DNA of 50,056 bases from Bacteroidetes bacterium CG18_big_fil_WC_8_21_14_2_50_41_14 (GTDB lineage Bacteria; Bacteroidota; Bacteroidia; Bacteroidales; F082). The notes beneath the pieces are model-generated. The model was not told where the DNA came from and searched no databases. It was given only the letters and a program-made list of their open reading frames with translations. The stretch covers positions 71,241-121,296 of the forward strand of contig PCUL01000426.1 of NCBI GenBank assembly GCA_002771745.1, written 5' to 3'. Below are positions 24,869 through 33,604 of this stretch, piece after piece. The position numbers were made by a program, and so were the translations under genes. Numbering within the stretch: the first letter of the stretch is position 1; each line of letters starts with the position of its first letter.

Positions 24869-26638
24869 TCACCACTCCCATTCCTCCTCAATTTCCCAAT
24901 TGGCTCTGATATCTATTTCCTTGCTAAAGTAAATTACTTCTTCAGGTTGGCGCCTGGTGCCATAATCCCCTGTATCCCATTGGTGGTTTTTGTTTCGGTC
25001 AAAAATCACTTTAAACAAATATTTGCCTGGTGTGAGGAATTCGAAAACAACAGTGGTGTCGCCAGTAAATTCAATTTGTTTTACCACTACTTCTTTTACT
25101 GTCAGCATCTGTAGGATATAACTTAGCCTGGTTTCGGGATGCAAACTAAAATTAAAAACCCCATATTCCTTTAGTGGCCTGGGAGCGAACGAAATGGATA
25201 TTTCCTTGTTGAAGAAACCATTCCAGTCGATGAAAGATGAGTCGGGGTAATAAATCTTATACCGGAATTCGTCCGAAATCTCCATTGGGAACCGGATGGA
25301 TTGGTGCAGGCTGTCGAGGTAAATAATTGGAGGGTTGGGGATGGTGTCGGTGCCTGCCACCAGGTAGGCCGAATCCGCAATACAGGTCACCATTGGATGC
25401 AGGAAAGAAATTTCAGGCTTTTTGTTCGGCATGAGATTGCCAGCCTTTATGTTAGAGGTCCATTCCAGATATTCCTTGACCGCGTTCTTTTTTTTATTTT
25501 GTCGTGCCCTTCCGGTGGTTTTGTCCGGGTCGAGGCGAAGAGATACCAGTCCGAGGGTGTCTTCCAGGTTTTTTATTAATACTTCCAGCGTATCGAGTGG
25601 CAAGGTTTTTAAATACCAGGTGACGGTGTCTTTTTTAGCAGAAAATACCTCCAGGTGCCAAAGTGTATCGGGGTTAAAATTCAGGGGAATAATGTCCACT
25701 CCCTTCGCAGGCTGTGAAAAGGAAAACTTAATGTTGTTCCGGCGCGACAACTCTGCTTTTAGCAACCGCTGGGTGCTATCGTATTGCATAAACATCATCA
25801 AGGTTAACCCGCTGTATTTTGCATTGTTAACAGAATCCTGATAAATCGAATCAATCCGGGTCTGAGCCGTATCAATCGGAAGGTCAATGATCGAGTCAAT
25901 TACAATGATGTCTTTCTTGAAAGCCAAAGTATTATCGTAAAATGGATGAACCAGTGAGTCGAGAAAAGCAATTTCTTCACCAGGCTGATCAAAAATAAAA
26001 TTGGCGTTTTGGTCCTTTAAGGCAAAAATCAGGTACCTATCTTCGGCCAGACCGTTCAGCGAAAATTTTCCGCTTGCATCACTTTTGCTCACGTAATAAG
26101 GGGGTACAAAAAAAGGCAGGCTGTCAAGTGGAATGGTGTCGTTATCATCCTTATACAACATCACGAATACTTGTTCCTCAGGGAGAAGGTTTTGAGCGTT
26201 TTGCACGGTTCCATATAAGCTGAGCGAATCGACATAAGTCCCTGTGGAGAATATATAGGAGTAGTTAAGTAAGGGGTTGGTTTCAGTAAGATCGGCAATG
26301 GCATCGCCAAAATAGACAGAATAGGTGGTGTTGGGTTTGAGGTCCTCGTTGAATTTGACTTGAATGGATTTTCCCCGGGTACTAAAATCCGGAAATTTTT
26401 TCATGGGAGGAGAAATCAGGGCGGCTTCCAGCACATTTTTCAACACCACATATTCGCTTGTGTTGAGTGTGAATCTGTTTCCTTTGAAATTGGCACTGCC
26501 ATTTGGGGGAGTAGAGTAAAGTATCCGTGGAGGAGTTACATCCTTCTCTCCTCCTGAAGGCATCACCGGATGAGCACATTGCGAAAGATAAAAGGCCATC
26601 CATAAGATTGCGATAAAGGTTAAAATTCGTTTTGCCAT
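24869..26638 (-). CDS. Putative lipoprotein with SbsA Ig-like domain
   Basis: This 589-residue exported protein has a hydrophobic N-terminus followed by a plausible lipobox Cys (FYLSQCAHP) after about 20 residues, then a Big_5/SbsA-type Ig-like domain. The domain shows the usual sequence GEKDVTPPRILYSTPPNGSANF, FNEDLKPNTTYSVYFGDAI and YSYIFSTG. Later GTVQNAQN and GKFSLNGLAEDRYLIFALKD suggest a carboxypeptidase-regulatory-like beta domain. Such proteins are common in Bacteroidota and probably sit on the outer membrane; the function is unknown. The C-terminus (VIFDRNKNHQWDTGDYGTR) resembles a calcium-type loop. The Gln before Cys makes the lipobox atypical. The gene is convergent with arsR and downstream of the polysaccharide deacetylase on the same strand. 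Confidence 0.75.
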   Translation of the reverse strand: MAKRILTFIAILWMAFYLSQCAHPVMPSGGEKDVTPPRILYSTPPNGSANFKGNRFTLNTSEYVVLKNVLEAALISPPMKKFPDFSTRGKSIQVKFNEDLKPNTTYSVYFGDAIADLTETNPLLNYSYIFSTGTYVDSLSLYGTVQNAQNLLPEEQVFVMLYKDDNDTIPLDSLPFFVPPYYVSKSDASGKFSLNGLAEDRYLIFALKDQNANFIFDQPGEEIAFLDSLVHPFYDNTLAFKKDIIVIDSIIDLPIDTAQTRIDSIYQDSVNNAKYSGLTLMMFMQYDSTQRLLKAELSRRNNIKFSFSQPAKGVDIIPLNFNPDTLWHLEVFSAKKDTVTWYLKTLPLDTLEVLIKNLEDTLGLVSLRLDPDKTTGRARQNKKKNAVKEYLEWTSNIKAGNLMPNKKPEISFLHPMVTCIADSAYLVAGTDTIPNPPIIYLDSLHQSIRFPMEISDEFRYKIYYPDSSFIDWNGFFNKEISISFAPRPLKEYGVFNFSLHPETRLSYILQMLTVKEVVVKQIEFTGDTTVVFEFLTPGKYLFKVIFDRNKNHQWDTGDYGTRRQPEEVIYFSKEIDIRANWEIEEEWEW

Positions 26639-26686
26639 TCAAAAGTTGTTTGATTTACAAAGATGCAAAATATTGGCATGCGGTGG

Positions 26687-27307
26687 TTATAAGGATTGTT
26701 CCTCTAAAGCTTTAAACGTGTAACCTTTATTGCTCATGGCTTCCAGGTACCAAGGGAGAACCGTTAACAAATTTTTTTCAGATTTCACACTGTCGTGAAA
26801 AACTGCAATCGTTCCCGGAAAACTATGTTTCATCACATTATCGAGACATTGTTCAGGAGAGATGCGGGCATCAAAATCATACGAAATAACCGACCACATC
26901 ACGATGCGATAATGTCGTTTTAAATGCAGCGTCTGCAATGGGGTAATTTTTCCAAAAGGTGGCCGAAACAACTTGCTTTCGATCAGCCGCGATGCTTTAT
27001 CGATGTTATTAAAATAGACTTTATTATTTGTTTTCCAACCTTTTAGGTGGTTGTAAGTGTGGTTTCCGGCATGGTGACCCCGTTGAAGGATTTCTGCGTA
27101 GGTAGTGGGGTATTTCTGTACATTTTCGCCCACACAAAAAAAAGTAGCCTTGGCCTGAAAACGATCGAGAATGTCCAGTACCTGCATGGTGATTTCTGGA
27201 TGCGGACCATCGTCAAAGGTCACGAAAATTACCTTTTCGGAGGTGTTTACTTTCCATGTTACACCAGGTAACAGAAAACGTAAAACGAGTGGAGGCTTAA
27301 GTTGCAT
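26687..27307 (-). CDS. Polysaccharide deacetylase family protein (NodB fold)
   Basis: Carbohydrate esterase family 4-like enzymes remove N- or O-acetyl groups from glycans such as peptidoglycan or chitin. NodB motifs are intact: VTFDDGPHPE (catalytic Asp and metal Asp), GNHTYNHLKGW (metal His pair), FRPPFGK (Arg), WSVISYDFD and VFHDSVKSE (final His). The length is about 206 residues. No signal peptide is clear; the N-terminus MQLKPPLVLRFLLPGVTW is hydrophobic but short. I use the ATG at 27307 because the track start (27322) is a TTG. A -7 element ends four bases before the ATG, so the message may be leaderless. The substrate is not known. Confidence 0.87.
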   Translation of the reverse strand: MQLKPPLVLRFLLPGVTWKVNTSEKVIFVTFDDGPHPEITMQVLDILDRFQAKATFFCVGENVQKYPTTYAEILQRGHHAGNHTYNHLKGWKTNNKVYFNNIDKASRLIESKLFRPPFGKITPLQTLHLKRHYRIVMWSVISYDFDARISPEQCLDNVMKHSFPGTIAVFHDSVKSEKNLLTVLPWYLEAMSNKGYTFKALEEQSL

Positions 27308-27311
27308 CAGG

Positions 27312-27319
27312 CAAAAATA
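27312..27319 (-). promoter_or_regulatory. Candidate -7 element for the polysaccharide deacetylase
   Basis: On the minus strand TATTTTTG is followed by four bases and the ATG at 27307. If active, it would make a leaderless transcript; a chance match cannot be excluded. Confidence 0.35.
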
Positions 27320-27351
27320 CAATTGTCTGCATCATGTGCACCGTATTTTAG

Positions 27352-27359
27352 TAATTTTG
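27352..27359 (+). promoter_or_regulatory. Candidate -7 element for gpmA
   Basis: TAATTTTG matches TAnnTTTG, 32 bases before ATG 27392. No -33 element at good spacing. Confidence 0.45.
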
Positions 27360-27391
27360 TTTTCTGTTATTAATTTTTAAAAGACTTTAAT

Positions 27392-28138
27392 ATGAAACGT
27401 TTAGTGCTTTTACGCCATGGGCAGAGTGCCTGGAACAAAGAAAACCGTTTTACGGGATGGACAGATGTACCCTTGTCGGAGCAGGGAATGGATGAGGCTC
27501 GCGAGGCCGGCAAAGTGTTGAAAGAAGCTGGGTTTGATTTTCGGTTAGCTTATACTTCTTATCTCTCCAGGGCAATCAAGACTTTGTGGCTCACACTTGA
27601 AGAGATGGATTTGATGTGGATTGAAGTAAAGAATAGCTGGCGCTTGAACGAAAAGCATTATGGAGCTTTGCAAGGGTTAAATAAGATAGAAACCGCCAAA
27701 CAATATGGGCCGGAAATGGTTCAGCTTTGGCGCCGCAGCTTCGACACACCTCCCCAACCACTGGCTGCCGATGATGAACGCAATCCGCGATTCGAAGCCC
27801 GTTATGCAGCACTTACCCCGGCTGAATTACCCATGACCGAGTCGCTTAAAGAAGTAATCGAAAGACTAACCCCCTATTGGGAAATAGAATTGATTCCGGC
27901 CTTAAAACAACAAAATGATTTACTAATAGCTGCTCACGGAAACAGCCTCAGGGCGTTGGTAATGAAGCTTAAAAACATGAGCCGCGAAGAAATTCTGGAA
28001 TTCAACATCCCGACAGGTATTCCTTATGTATTTGAATTTGATGATGATATGAACCTGTTAAAAGATTACTTTTTGGGCGATCCGGAAGAAGTTAAAAAAC
28101 TGATGGAACAAGTCGCCAACCAGGCAAAAGGTAAATAA
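27392..28138 (+). CDS. gpmA: 2,3-bisphosphoglycerate-dependent phosphoglycerate mutase
   Basis: GpmA interconverts 3- and 2-phosphoglycerate in glycolysis. The phosphohistidine is His9 in VLLRHGQSAWNKENRFTGWTD, with the family YTSYLSRAIKTL, RLNEKHYGALQGLNK and IAAHGNSLRALVMKLK motifs following in order. Length (248 residues) is that of dPGM enzymes. It seems monocistronic. There is no indication here of the unrelated cofactor-independent GpmI, which could exist elsewhere. Confidence 0.95.
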   Translation: MKRLVLLRHGQSAWNKENRFTGWTDVPLSEQGMDEAREAGKVLKEAGFDFRLAYTSYLSRAIKTLWLTLEEMDLMWIEVKNSWRLNEKHYGALQGLNKIETAKQYGPEMVQLWRRSFDTPPQPLAADDERNPRFEARYAALTPAELPMTESLKEVIERLTPYWEIELIPALKQQNDLLIAAHGNSLRALVMKLKNMSREEILEFNIPTGIPYVFEFDDDMNLLKDYFLGDPEEVKKLMEQVANQAKGK

Positions 28139-28186
28139 TTTTGATAACTACCGCTTAAATAGTAGTGTTAGACGACAAAATATGTT

Positions 28187-28194
28187 TAGTTTTG
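28187..28194 (+). promoter_or_regulatory. Candidate -7 element for the phosphatase gene
   Basis: TAGTTTTG matches TAnnTTTG, 26 bases before ATG 28221. Confidence 0.45.
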
Positions 28195-28220
28195 TACTAA
28201 TCTAAACGAAAAATTAACTC

Positions 28221-28955
28221 ATGTCAAAAAAATGGATCATACCCGACATACACGGATGCCTGCGAACATTGAAATTCCTGATGGAACATCAGATTAAACC
28301 GGAAATCGGAGATGAATTGTATTTTTTGGGCGATTATATTGACCGTGGCCCCGATAGCAAAGGTGTTATCGATTATTTGATGAGCATGCAGGCTGCCGGT
28401 CATCATATGAGACTGCTTATGGGCAACCATGAAGATTATTGCATCAAGGCATGGGAGGAGGATAGAAAGCACAAGGGTTTTCTGGGACTTCGTTCAAAAA
28501 CGAAAATCCAGAAAGAATGGGAAATTTACGGTGGCGAGCAAGCCATGGAAAGTTTTGGGGTAGAATCACCACGGGAGATTCCTGAAAAATACATCGACTG
28601 GATGCGCAAACTGGAGTATTTTGTGCTGACAGACGATTATGTTATTGTACATGCCGGTTTAAATTTTAAAGCAGAAGATCCTTTTACCGATACCCGTTCG
28701 ATGATCTGGATACGCGATTACAGGGTCGACAGTTCAAAAATCCGTAACCGGAAAATAATCCATGGCCATGTGCCGGTTAACCTGGAATTTATCGATATGT
28801 GTATCAATCAGCCGGGGTACAAATTCATCGACCTGGACAACGGCGTGTATTTTAATGACAGAACCGGCTATGGAAACCTGGTGGCGCTTGAACTTACCGA
28901 AATGCGCTACGTGGTACAGTCGCTCATGGATGAGGTTAGTTTTAAGGCAGGATAA
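28221..28955 (+). CDS. Serine/threonine-type metallophosphatase (calcineurin-like)
   Basis: This protein has the complete metallophosphoesterase motif set: PDIHGCLRTL, YFLGDYIDRGPDSKGV, LLMGNHEDYCI, VIVHAGLNF and IIHGHVPVN. The D-x-H, G-D-x-x-D-R-G and G-N-H-E residues bind two metals. The pattern is that of bacterial PPP-family phosphatases (PrpA/PrpB-like), which can dephosphorylate proteins or dinucleoside polyphosphates. Length (244 residues), no signal peptide; a cytoplasmic enzyme. The partner kinase is not in the window, so the target is unknown. Confidence 0.9.
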   Translation: MSKKWIIPDIHGCLRTLKFLMEHQIKPEIGDELYFLGDYIDRGPDSKGVIDYLMSMQAAGHHMRLLMGNHEDYCIKAWEEDRKHKGFLGLRSKTKIQKEWEIYGGEQAMESFGVESPREIPEKYIDWMRKLEYFVLTDDYVIVHAGLNFKAEDPFTDTRSMIWIRDYRVDSSKIRNRKIIHGHVPVNLEFIDMCINQPGYKFIDLDNGVYFNDRTGYGNLVALELTEMRYVVQSLMDEVSFKAG

Positions 28956-29083
28956 CCAAATGATTGCAACAGGATGATTAGCGTTTTATATTTTATACCT
29001 GGATAGCCCTTCATCACCTGAGGATTATATTTCCAAAATTCCCTTCAAAGTCAATCTTCTCCTTTTCCAACTTCATTATTGAT

Positions 29084-29091
29084 TACTTTTG
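29084..29091 (+). promoter_or_regulatory. Candidate -7 element for the CLC gene
   Basis: TACTTTTG matches TAnnTTTG, 24 bases before ATG 29116. It overlaps the TTG that the ORF track uses as start, arguing for the later ATG. Confidence 0.5.
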
Positions 29092-29115
29092 CGGCTGTTT
29101 TTTTTATTATTGATT

Positions 29116-30888
29116 ATGTTCACGGATCTACGCGCCAGTCTCATTGCAAAGTTGCTCTCCAATTCCCGGAGTCAACGCCAACTGGTACTTGTATTAAGTT
29201 TGATTATCGGTATTGTGAGCGGTTTGGCAGCGGTTGTGTTAAAAAATACGGTTTTTAATACCCACCTTCTGATTACCCATGGATTTAATTTTACCGACTC
29301 CAACTATCTTTACCTTGCTTTTCCTTTTATCGGTATATTCCTGACGGTTATCTTCGCCACTTACATGATACGCGATAACATCGGGCATGGTGTAAGCCGC
29401 ATCTTGCATGCCATTTCCAGGAACAATGGAAAATTGAAAAAACACAACATGTATTCATCCATGGTGGCCAGTACATTAACCGTTGCATTTGGGGGCTCGG
29501 TAGGACTTGAAGCACCCATCGTGCTCACGGGAAGCTCGGTAGGATCTTACTTTGGCCAGCTATTTCACCTCAATCGCAAAACCATGATGGTTTTAGTGGG
29601 TGCAGGCGCTTCAGGTGCCATCGCCGCCATTTTTAAAGCTCCAATTGCCGCCGTTATTTTTTCACTGGAAGTGTTGATGATCGACCTCACCATGAGTGCG
29701 TTGATACCTCTGTTGATTTCTTCGGCCACGGGAGCCATGGTCGCGTATTTCCTTATGGGAAGCGGCGTGCTGTTTTCTTTCGATTTGTCCGAAGGGTTTT
29801 ATCTACGCCATTTACCCTATTATGTTGGACTTGGCCTGTTGGCAGGAATGGTTAGCCTGTACTTTTCACGTTTCTCCATGTACATTGAGGCACAAATGAA
29901 CAAAATTAACAACTGGTTTGTAAAAGTACTCATTGGTGGTGTGGCACTTGGCGCATTGATCTTTATGCTTCCTTCCCTTTATGGTGAAGGATATGAGTTT
30001 CTGCACCAGTTAATCAACCATAAAGTGGATGCGCTGGTAAACGAAAGCCTGTTGGGACATACTACCAATGCATCCCTCCTGCTGTTATTTCTGGTGCTCA
30101 TCCTTATTTTTAAAGTGGTGGCCATGGCTATAACCACTGGCAGTGGCGGAGTGGGTGGTGTTTTTGCTCCTTCCTTGTTTATGGGTGGTGTTTTGGGAAT
30201 TTTTTATGCCAAATTTATCAACCTTTATACCATGATCTCCGTTCCTGAAAAAAACATGGCCCTGGTGGGCATGGCAGGGGTCATGGCAGGGGTGATGCAT
30301 GCCCCTTTAACAGGTATCTTTTTAATTGCTGAATTTACAGGTGGTTACGAATTATTTACTCCATTAATTGTTACAGCTACCATCTCGTACATCACCATCA
30401 GCTATTTTGAGCCTCACAGCATCTATACAAAACGTTTGGCAGAACGTGGAGAATTGTTTACTCACCACAAAGATAAATCGGTGTTACAAATGATGCACAT
30501 CGAGAACCATTTGGAAACCAATTTTAAAACCATTGGTATTGAGGCCACTTTAGGCGATTTGGTCAAGGTTATCGCACAATCGGAGCGCAATGTGATACCC
30601 GTGGTTGATGAAGAAAATGTGTTTTACGGAATCGTTTTTATCAATGATATCCGCACCATTATGTTCCAACCCGAATTGTATGATACCATCCTGGTGTCGG
30701 AAATTATGTACATGCCTGATACCCTTGTCGATCCTTCCGAAAGCATGGAAGAAGTTGCCAGGAAGTTTCAGGAAACAATACATTACAATTTGCCTGTAAT
30801 AAAAGATGGTAAATACTTGGGATTTGTTTCACGTGCACGTATCTTCTCTTCTTATCGCAAGCTGCTAAAGGAATTCTCGGAAGAATAA
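29116..30888 (+). CDS. CLC-family chloride channel or transporter with two CBS domains
   Basis: This integral membrane protein (590 residues) has the CLC fold: GGSVGLEAPIVLTGSSVG with the gating Glu, GAGASGAIAAIFKAPIAAVIF, and GSGGVGGVFAPSLFMGG. The internal proton Glu of H+/Cl- exchangers (Glu203 in E. coli ClcA) aligns with Val in VIFSLEVLMID, as in eukaryotic channels, so it may be a passive channel rather than an exchanger; this is inference. The C-terminal 140 residues hold two CBS domains (VKVIAQSERNVIPVVDEENV and ARKFQETIHYNLPVIKDGKY), which bind adenine nucleotides in homologues. The start is ATG 29116 (MFTDLRASL). The gene is single, with no terminator seen at its end. Confidence 0.9.
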   Translation: MFTDLRASLIAKLLSNSRSQRQLVLVLSLIIGIVSGLAAVVLKNTVFNTHLLITHGFNFTDSNYLYLAFPFIGIFLTVIFATYMIRDNIGHGVSRILHAISRNNGKLKKHNMYSSMVASTLTVAFGGSVGLEAPIVLTGSSVGSYFGQLFHLNRKTMMVLVGAGASGAIAAIFKAPIAAVIFSLEVLMIDLTMSALIPLLISSATGAMVAYFLMGSGVLFSFDLSEGFYLRHLPYYVGLGLLAGMVSLYFSRFSMYIEAQMNKINNWFVKVLIGGVALGALIFMLPSLYGEGYEFLHQLINHKVDALVNESLLGHTTNASLLLLFLVLILIFKVVAMAITTGSGGVGGVFAPSLFMGGVLGIFYAKFINLYTMISVPEKNMALVGMAGVMAGVMHAPLTGIFLIAEFTGGYELFTPLIVTATISYITISYFEPHSIYTKRLAERGELFTHHKDKSVLQMMHIENHLETNFKTIGIEATLGDLVKVIAQSERNVIPVVDEENVFYGIVFINDIRTIMFQPELYDTILVSEIMYMPDTLVDPSESMEEVARKFQETIHYNLPVIKDGKYLGFVSRARIFSSYRKLLKEFSEE

Positions 30889-30901
30889 TACTGAAATCAG
30901 T

Positions 30902-32458
30902 CTATTTGAGCACTTTAGGTGTGAGGAAGATATCCTGCTTCTTCCGGGGTCTGAGGTATTCCTGCCAGATAAAACCCTTTAAAATGGTTTGTTTATTGGA
31001 GACTTTATCCTGCGGATACATGGTTTCGGTGGGAGAGCTATGGTAAATGATGTTTTGCACCTCATTGTTACTTACCCTGATTTGCATGGTACTGGCTTCT
31101 GCCAGATTAATTCCTATCAAAAATCCATCGTCTTCACGGACAAAGTACACGGTTTGCGCGTTTCCATCTACATCAATGGAGGTAAGCTCGTTGCGCTTGA
31201 AGTACGCGACCATGTTCTTTCCTTTTATTTGATTAAAAGTGTCGGTGCTGTCCTTTGATATGATGAAGGCACTGTTGTACATCACCAGCGAATCGACCTG
31301 GTTGTTAACGATGGCGATGCTGATAGAATCGGCGGTAAGTTGGTTTTTGCCTGACCACAGTACCGGAGCTTCATAAAGTCGTATCGTTGAATCGCTCACA
31401 CGGTACACCAGCGAATCGCACTTTCCCTGCAAATTGGTGCGGAAGAAGCGAACACCATAATACGCGCTCATCATTTTTGCCTGGCGTTCCTTATCGAAAT
31501 GCACCCAAAAAGTATCTGCATGAATGAATAGTGAATCCTTTTCATCAAAGGTGATGGCCACTACGCTGTCAGTAACAAAAGCCTTTCCCCTTTTATCCCA
31601 GAATTCGCCATAATTGCCCTGAATGATCAGGTTGTGAACGGTATCGGTTATTTCAACCCGACCATAGGCTTTTCCTGAAGAAAGTGCATTGTCGTAATCC
31701 AGGCTGTCGGCCACAATGATTTGTTCCGTGTTGCTGATCCGGGGTCGCCGGTTTAGTTTCGATAAGTCATTCTTGGTGTCGTACCATCCATTTTCGCAAT
31801 AAATCGTGTTTTCTTCGCTGCGGATAACTGTTGGGCCAACGAAGTATGCGATTTCGGTGTTGGTATTGTAAATCAGGGTGTCGGAATAGGTTTCCTGGTC
31901 AGGATTTACTAAAACCACATCTTTCCTGAAATGAAACGTGCGAATGGGTGTAAAATACAAACCGATGACGCTGGTGAGGGTATTTTCTTTGTTGACGATT
32001 TTTCCACCGGCACCGTACAGGGCCGTTTTTGTAATCCGGTTATAAATCAGGTGTTCGGTGGTTAATATGGTGTTCCTGTCCAGCAGTTTCACATGATCGA
32101 AAAGTTCGGCGATTTTGGTATCACCATTGTATATTAATCGGTCGCAGTACACACTAACCGTATCGTTTACCCTGATGTGCACATTGTTAAAGGCCTCAAA
32201 ACTATTGGTTTTACTATTTAACCAGGCACTATCACAATAAAACAAGGTGGAATCCTGACGGATGATCACATGCCCTATCAGTCGCTGCATACCTTTGCTG
32301 ATGTTTTCATTGTATTTGGATGCGTCAGCCTGTTCAATAAAAACCTTCGATTTAGTTTGTGCCGTTACATGGGCGATGCTTAACATAACAACCAGAAATA
32401 GGAGGAATCGGCCCGGGTGGTTCTTCAAATGTTTTGTTATTATGTCTTTTTTCATCAT
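30902..32458 (-). CDS. OstA-like protein, LptA/LptC-type LPS transport
   Basis: This 518-residue periplasmic protein has a signal peptide (RFLLFLVVMLSIAHVTAQ) and repeated OstA/LptA-type beta-strand segments, such as KGMQRLIGHVIIRQDSTLFYC, NVHIRVNDTVSVYCDRLIYN and AYGRVEITDTVHNLIIQGNY. In Bacteroidota, long OstA-like proteins stand in for LptA and form the periplasmic bridge for LPS between the inner-membrane pump and LptD (lptD is about 28 kb away here). The two consecutive ATGs (32458, 32455) are both possible. The promoter-like TACTTTTG at 32486 lies upstream. It is distinct from the LptD OstA-like domain, so the window encodes two separate Lpt parts. Confidence 0.85.
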   Translation of the reverse strand: MMKKDIITKHLKNHPGRFLLFLVVMLSIAHVTAQTKSKVFIEQADASKYNENISKGMQRLIGHVIIRQDSTLFYCDSAWLNSKTNSFEAFNNVHIRVNDTVSVYCDRLIYNGDTKIAELFDHVKLLDRNTILTTEHLIYNRITKTALYGAGGKIVNKENTLTSVIGLYFTPIRTFHFRKDVVLVNPDQETYSDTLIYNTNTEIAYFVGPTVIRSEENTIYCENGWYDTKNDLSKLNRRPRISNTEQIIVADSLDYDNALSSGKAYGRVEITDTVHNLIIQGNYGEFWDKRGKAFVTDSVVAITFDEKDSLFIHADTFWVHFDKERQAKMMSAYYGVRFFRTNLQGKCDSLVYRVSDSTIRLYEAPVLWSGKNQLTADSISIAIVNNQVDSLVMYNSAFIISKDSTDTFNQIKGKNMVAYFKRNELTSIDVDGNAQTVYFVREDDGFLIGINLAEASTMQIRVSNNEVQNIIYHSSPTETMYPQDKVSNKQTILKGFIWQEYLRPRKKQDIFLTPKVLK

Positions 32459-32485
32459 CTACCAATTACAGTCCACATTGTTCGG

Positions 32486-32493
32486 CAAAAGTA
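32486..32493 (-). promoter_or_regulatory. Candidate -7 element for the OstA-like gene
   Basis: On the minus strand TACTTTTG lies 27 bases before ATG 32458. This suggests independent transcription from the dnaG-xdhC pair. Confidence 0.5.
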
Positions 32494-32630
32494 ATAAAAG
32501 CCCTGATGGTACGACCCATTTTCCTGATCGCTTCACGACATCAGCGGACAAATGTAATGAACCTGTGATTACTCTACCTGATTATAAAAAGCACCTGTTT
32601 TCAATGGATTGTGCCAATTCGCTGTTTCAA

Positions 32631-33599
32631 TTATGCTACGCTGTTTTTTACAGCAATCAACTCAGCCGCGATGCTGATGGCAATTTCTTCCGGCGTTTGG
32701 CTCAGGATTTCTATGCCGATGGGTGAATGTACCCTTTGCAACAATTCGTGACTAATTCCTTCATTCTCAAGCTGCCGAAAAATCGTTTTTACTTTGGCTT
32801 TGCTGCCCATCATGCCTAAATAACCCAGTTTTTTTCCAACCAGTTGTTTAAGTACAACTGAATCGCTCGTGTGGAATTGAGTCATAATCACCACCATATT
32901 ATTTGAACCTTCCGGGATGTGCTGCCCAACCTCGTCATAGTTGATGCGCTTTTTTTCATGGGCAAACACGTTATCTTCAAAGGTATTTACCTGTTCCCGT
33001 TCATCAAAAACGGTAATTTGAAAACCGAGGATTAATAAAATTTGCGAAAGCGCCAGACCCACATGCCCTCCACCCACGATAAAAACATGGTACCGATACC
33101 CGGGTATCTCCGTAAATACCCATTTTTCATCGGTCGATGACATGGGTCGCTTGTGCTGGTATTCAGTCGGTTGGTCTTGAAGTAAAATCCCTTCCTGGTG
33201 GTAAATGAGGTTACATGGCTCTTTGTTTTCGATGGCCGACAGGATGTTTTGGACCAACTTCGAATGTTGCACCATCAATGGAAAAAACGCGATGGTTTGA
33301 TTGCCTGAACAGATCATGCCCGAAGGACTGGCGCTGTTGTCGTGGTGAATTTCTTTCCTTAGGAAGATGGGTTTTTCCGGTTGTTGAAGCAGTATTTTAC
33401 ACTCTTCAACCAACCTGTGCTCCATCGATCCACCCCCAACGGAACCGGCAAGTTCATTGTCCTGGCCAACGGCCATTTTAAACCCTTTTCTGCCGGGGCT
33501 GCTTCCATTACTTTCAACAATTACCATCAAATAGCAGTAGAGACCACGGCTCAATTTTTCGGCTATAAATTTCCAGGTATTGAAATCTTTGTTTGACAT
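32631..33599 (-). CDS. XdhC/CoxI-family protein
   Basis: XdhC proteins insert or sulfurate the molybdenum cofactor for xanthine dehydrogenase-type enzymes. The N-terminal XdhC domain has MVIVESNGSSPGRKGFKMAVG, SVGGGSMEHRLVEEC and SPSGMICSGNQTIAFF. The C-terminal Rossmann domain has HVFIVGGGHVGLALSQIL and YLGMMGSKAKVKTIF. Both domains are complete in 322 residues. No molybdenum enzyme, moa/moe gene or MobA lies in the window, so its client is not visible; XdhC-like proteins have also been placed with selenium-dependent hydroxylases. The start lies five bases after the dnaG stop, so the two are almost certainly cotranscribed. Confidence 0.85.
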   Translation of the reverse strand: MSNKDFNTWKFIAEKLSRGLYCYLMVIVESNGSSPGRKGFKMAVGQDNELAGSVGGGSMEHRLVEECKILLQQPEKPIFLRKEIHHDNSASPSGMICSGNQTIAFFPLMVQHSKLVQNILSAIENKEPCNLIYHQEGILLQDQPTEYQHKRPMSSTDEKWVFTEIPGYRYHVFIVGGGHVGLALSQILLILGFQITVFDEREQVNTFEDNVFAHEKKRINYDEVGQHIPEGSNNMVVIMTQFHTSDSVVLKQLVGKKLGYLGMMGSKAKVKTIFRQLENEGISHELLQRVHSPIGIEILSQTPEEIAISIAAELIAVKNSVA

Positions 33600-33604
33600 A
33601 TCAA

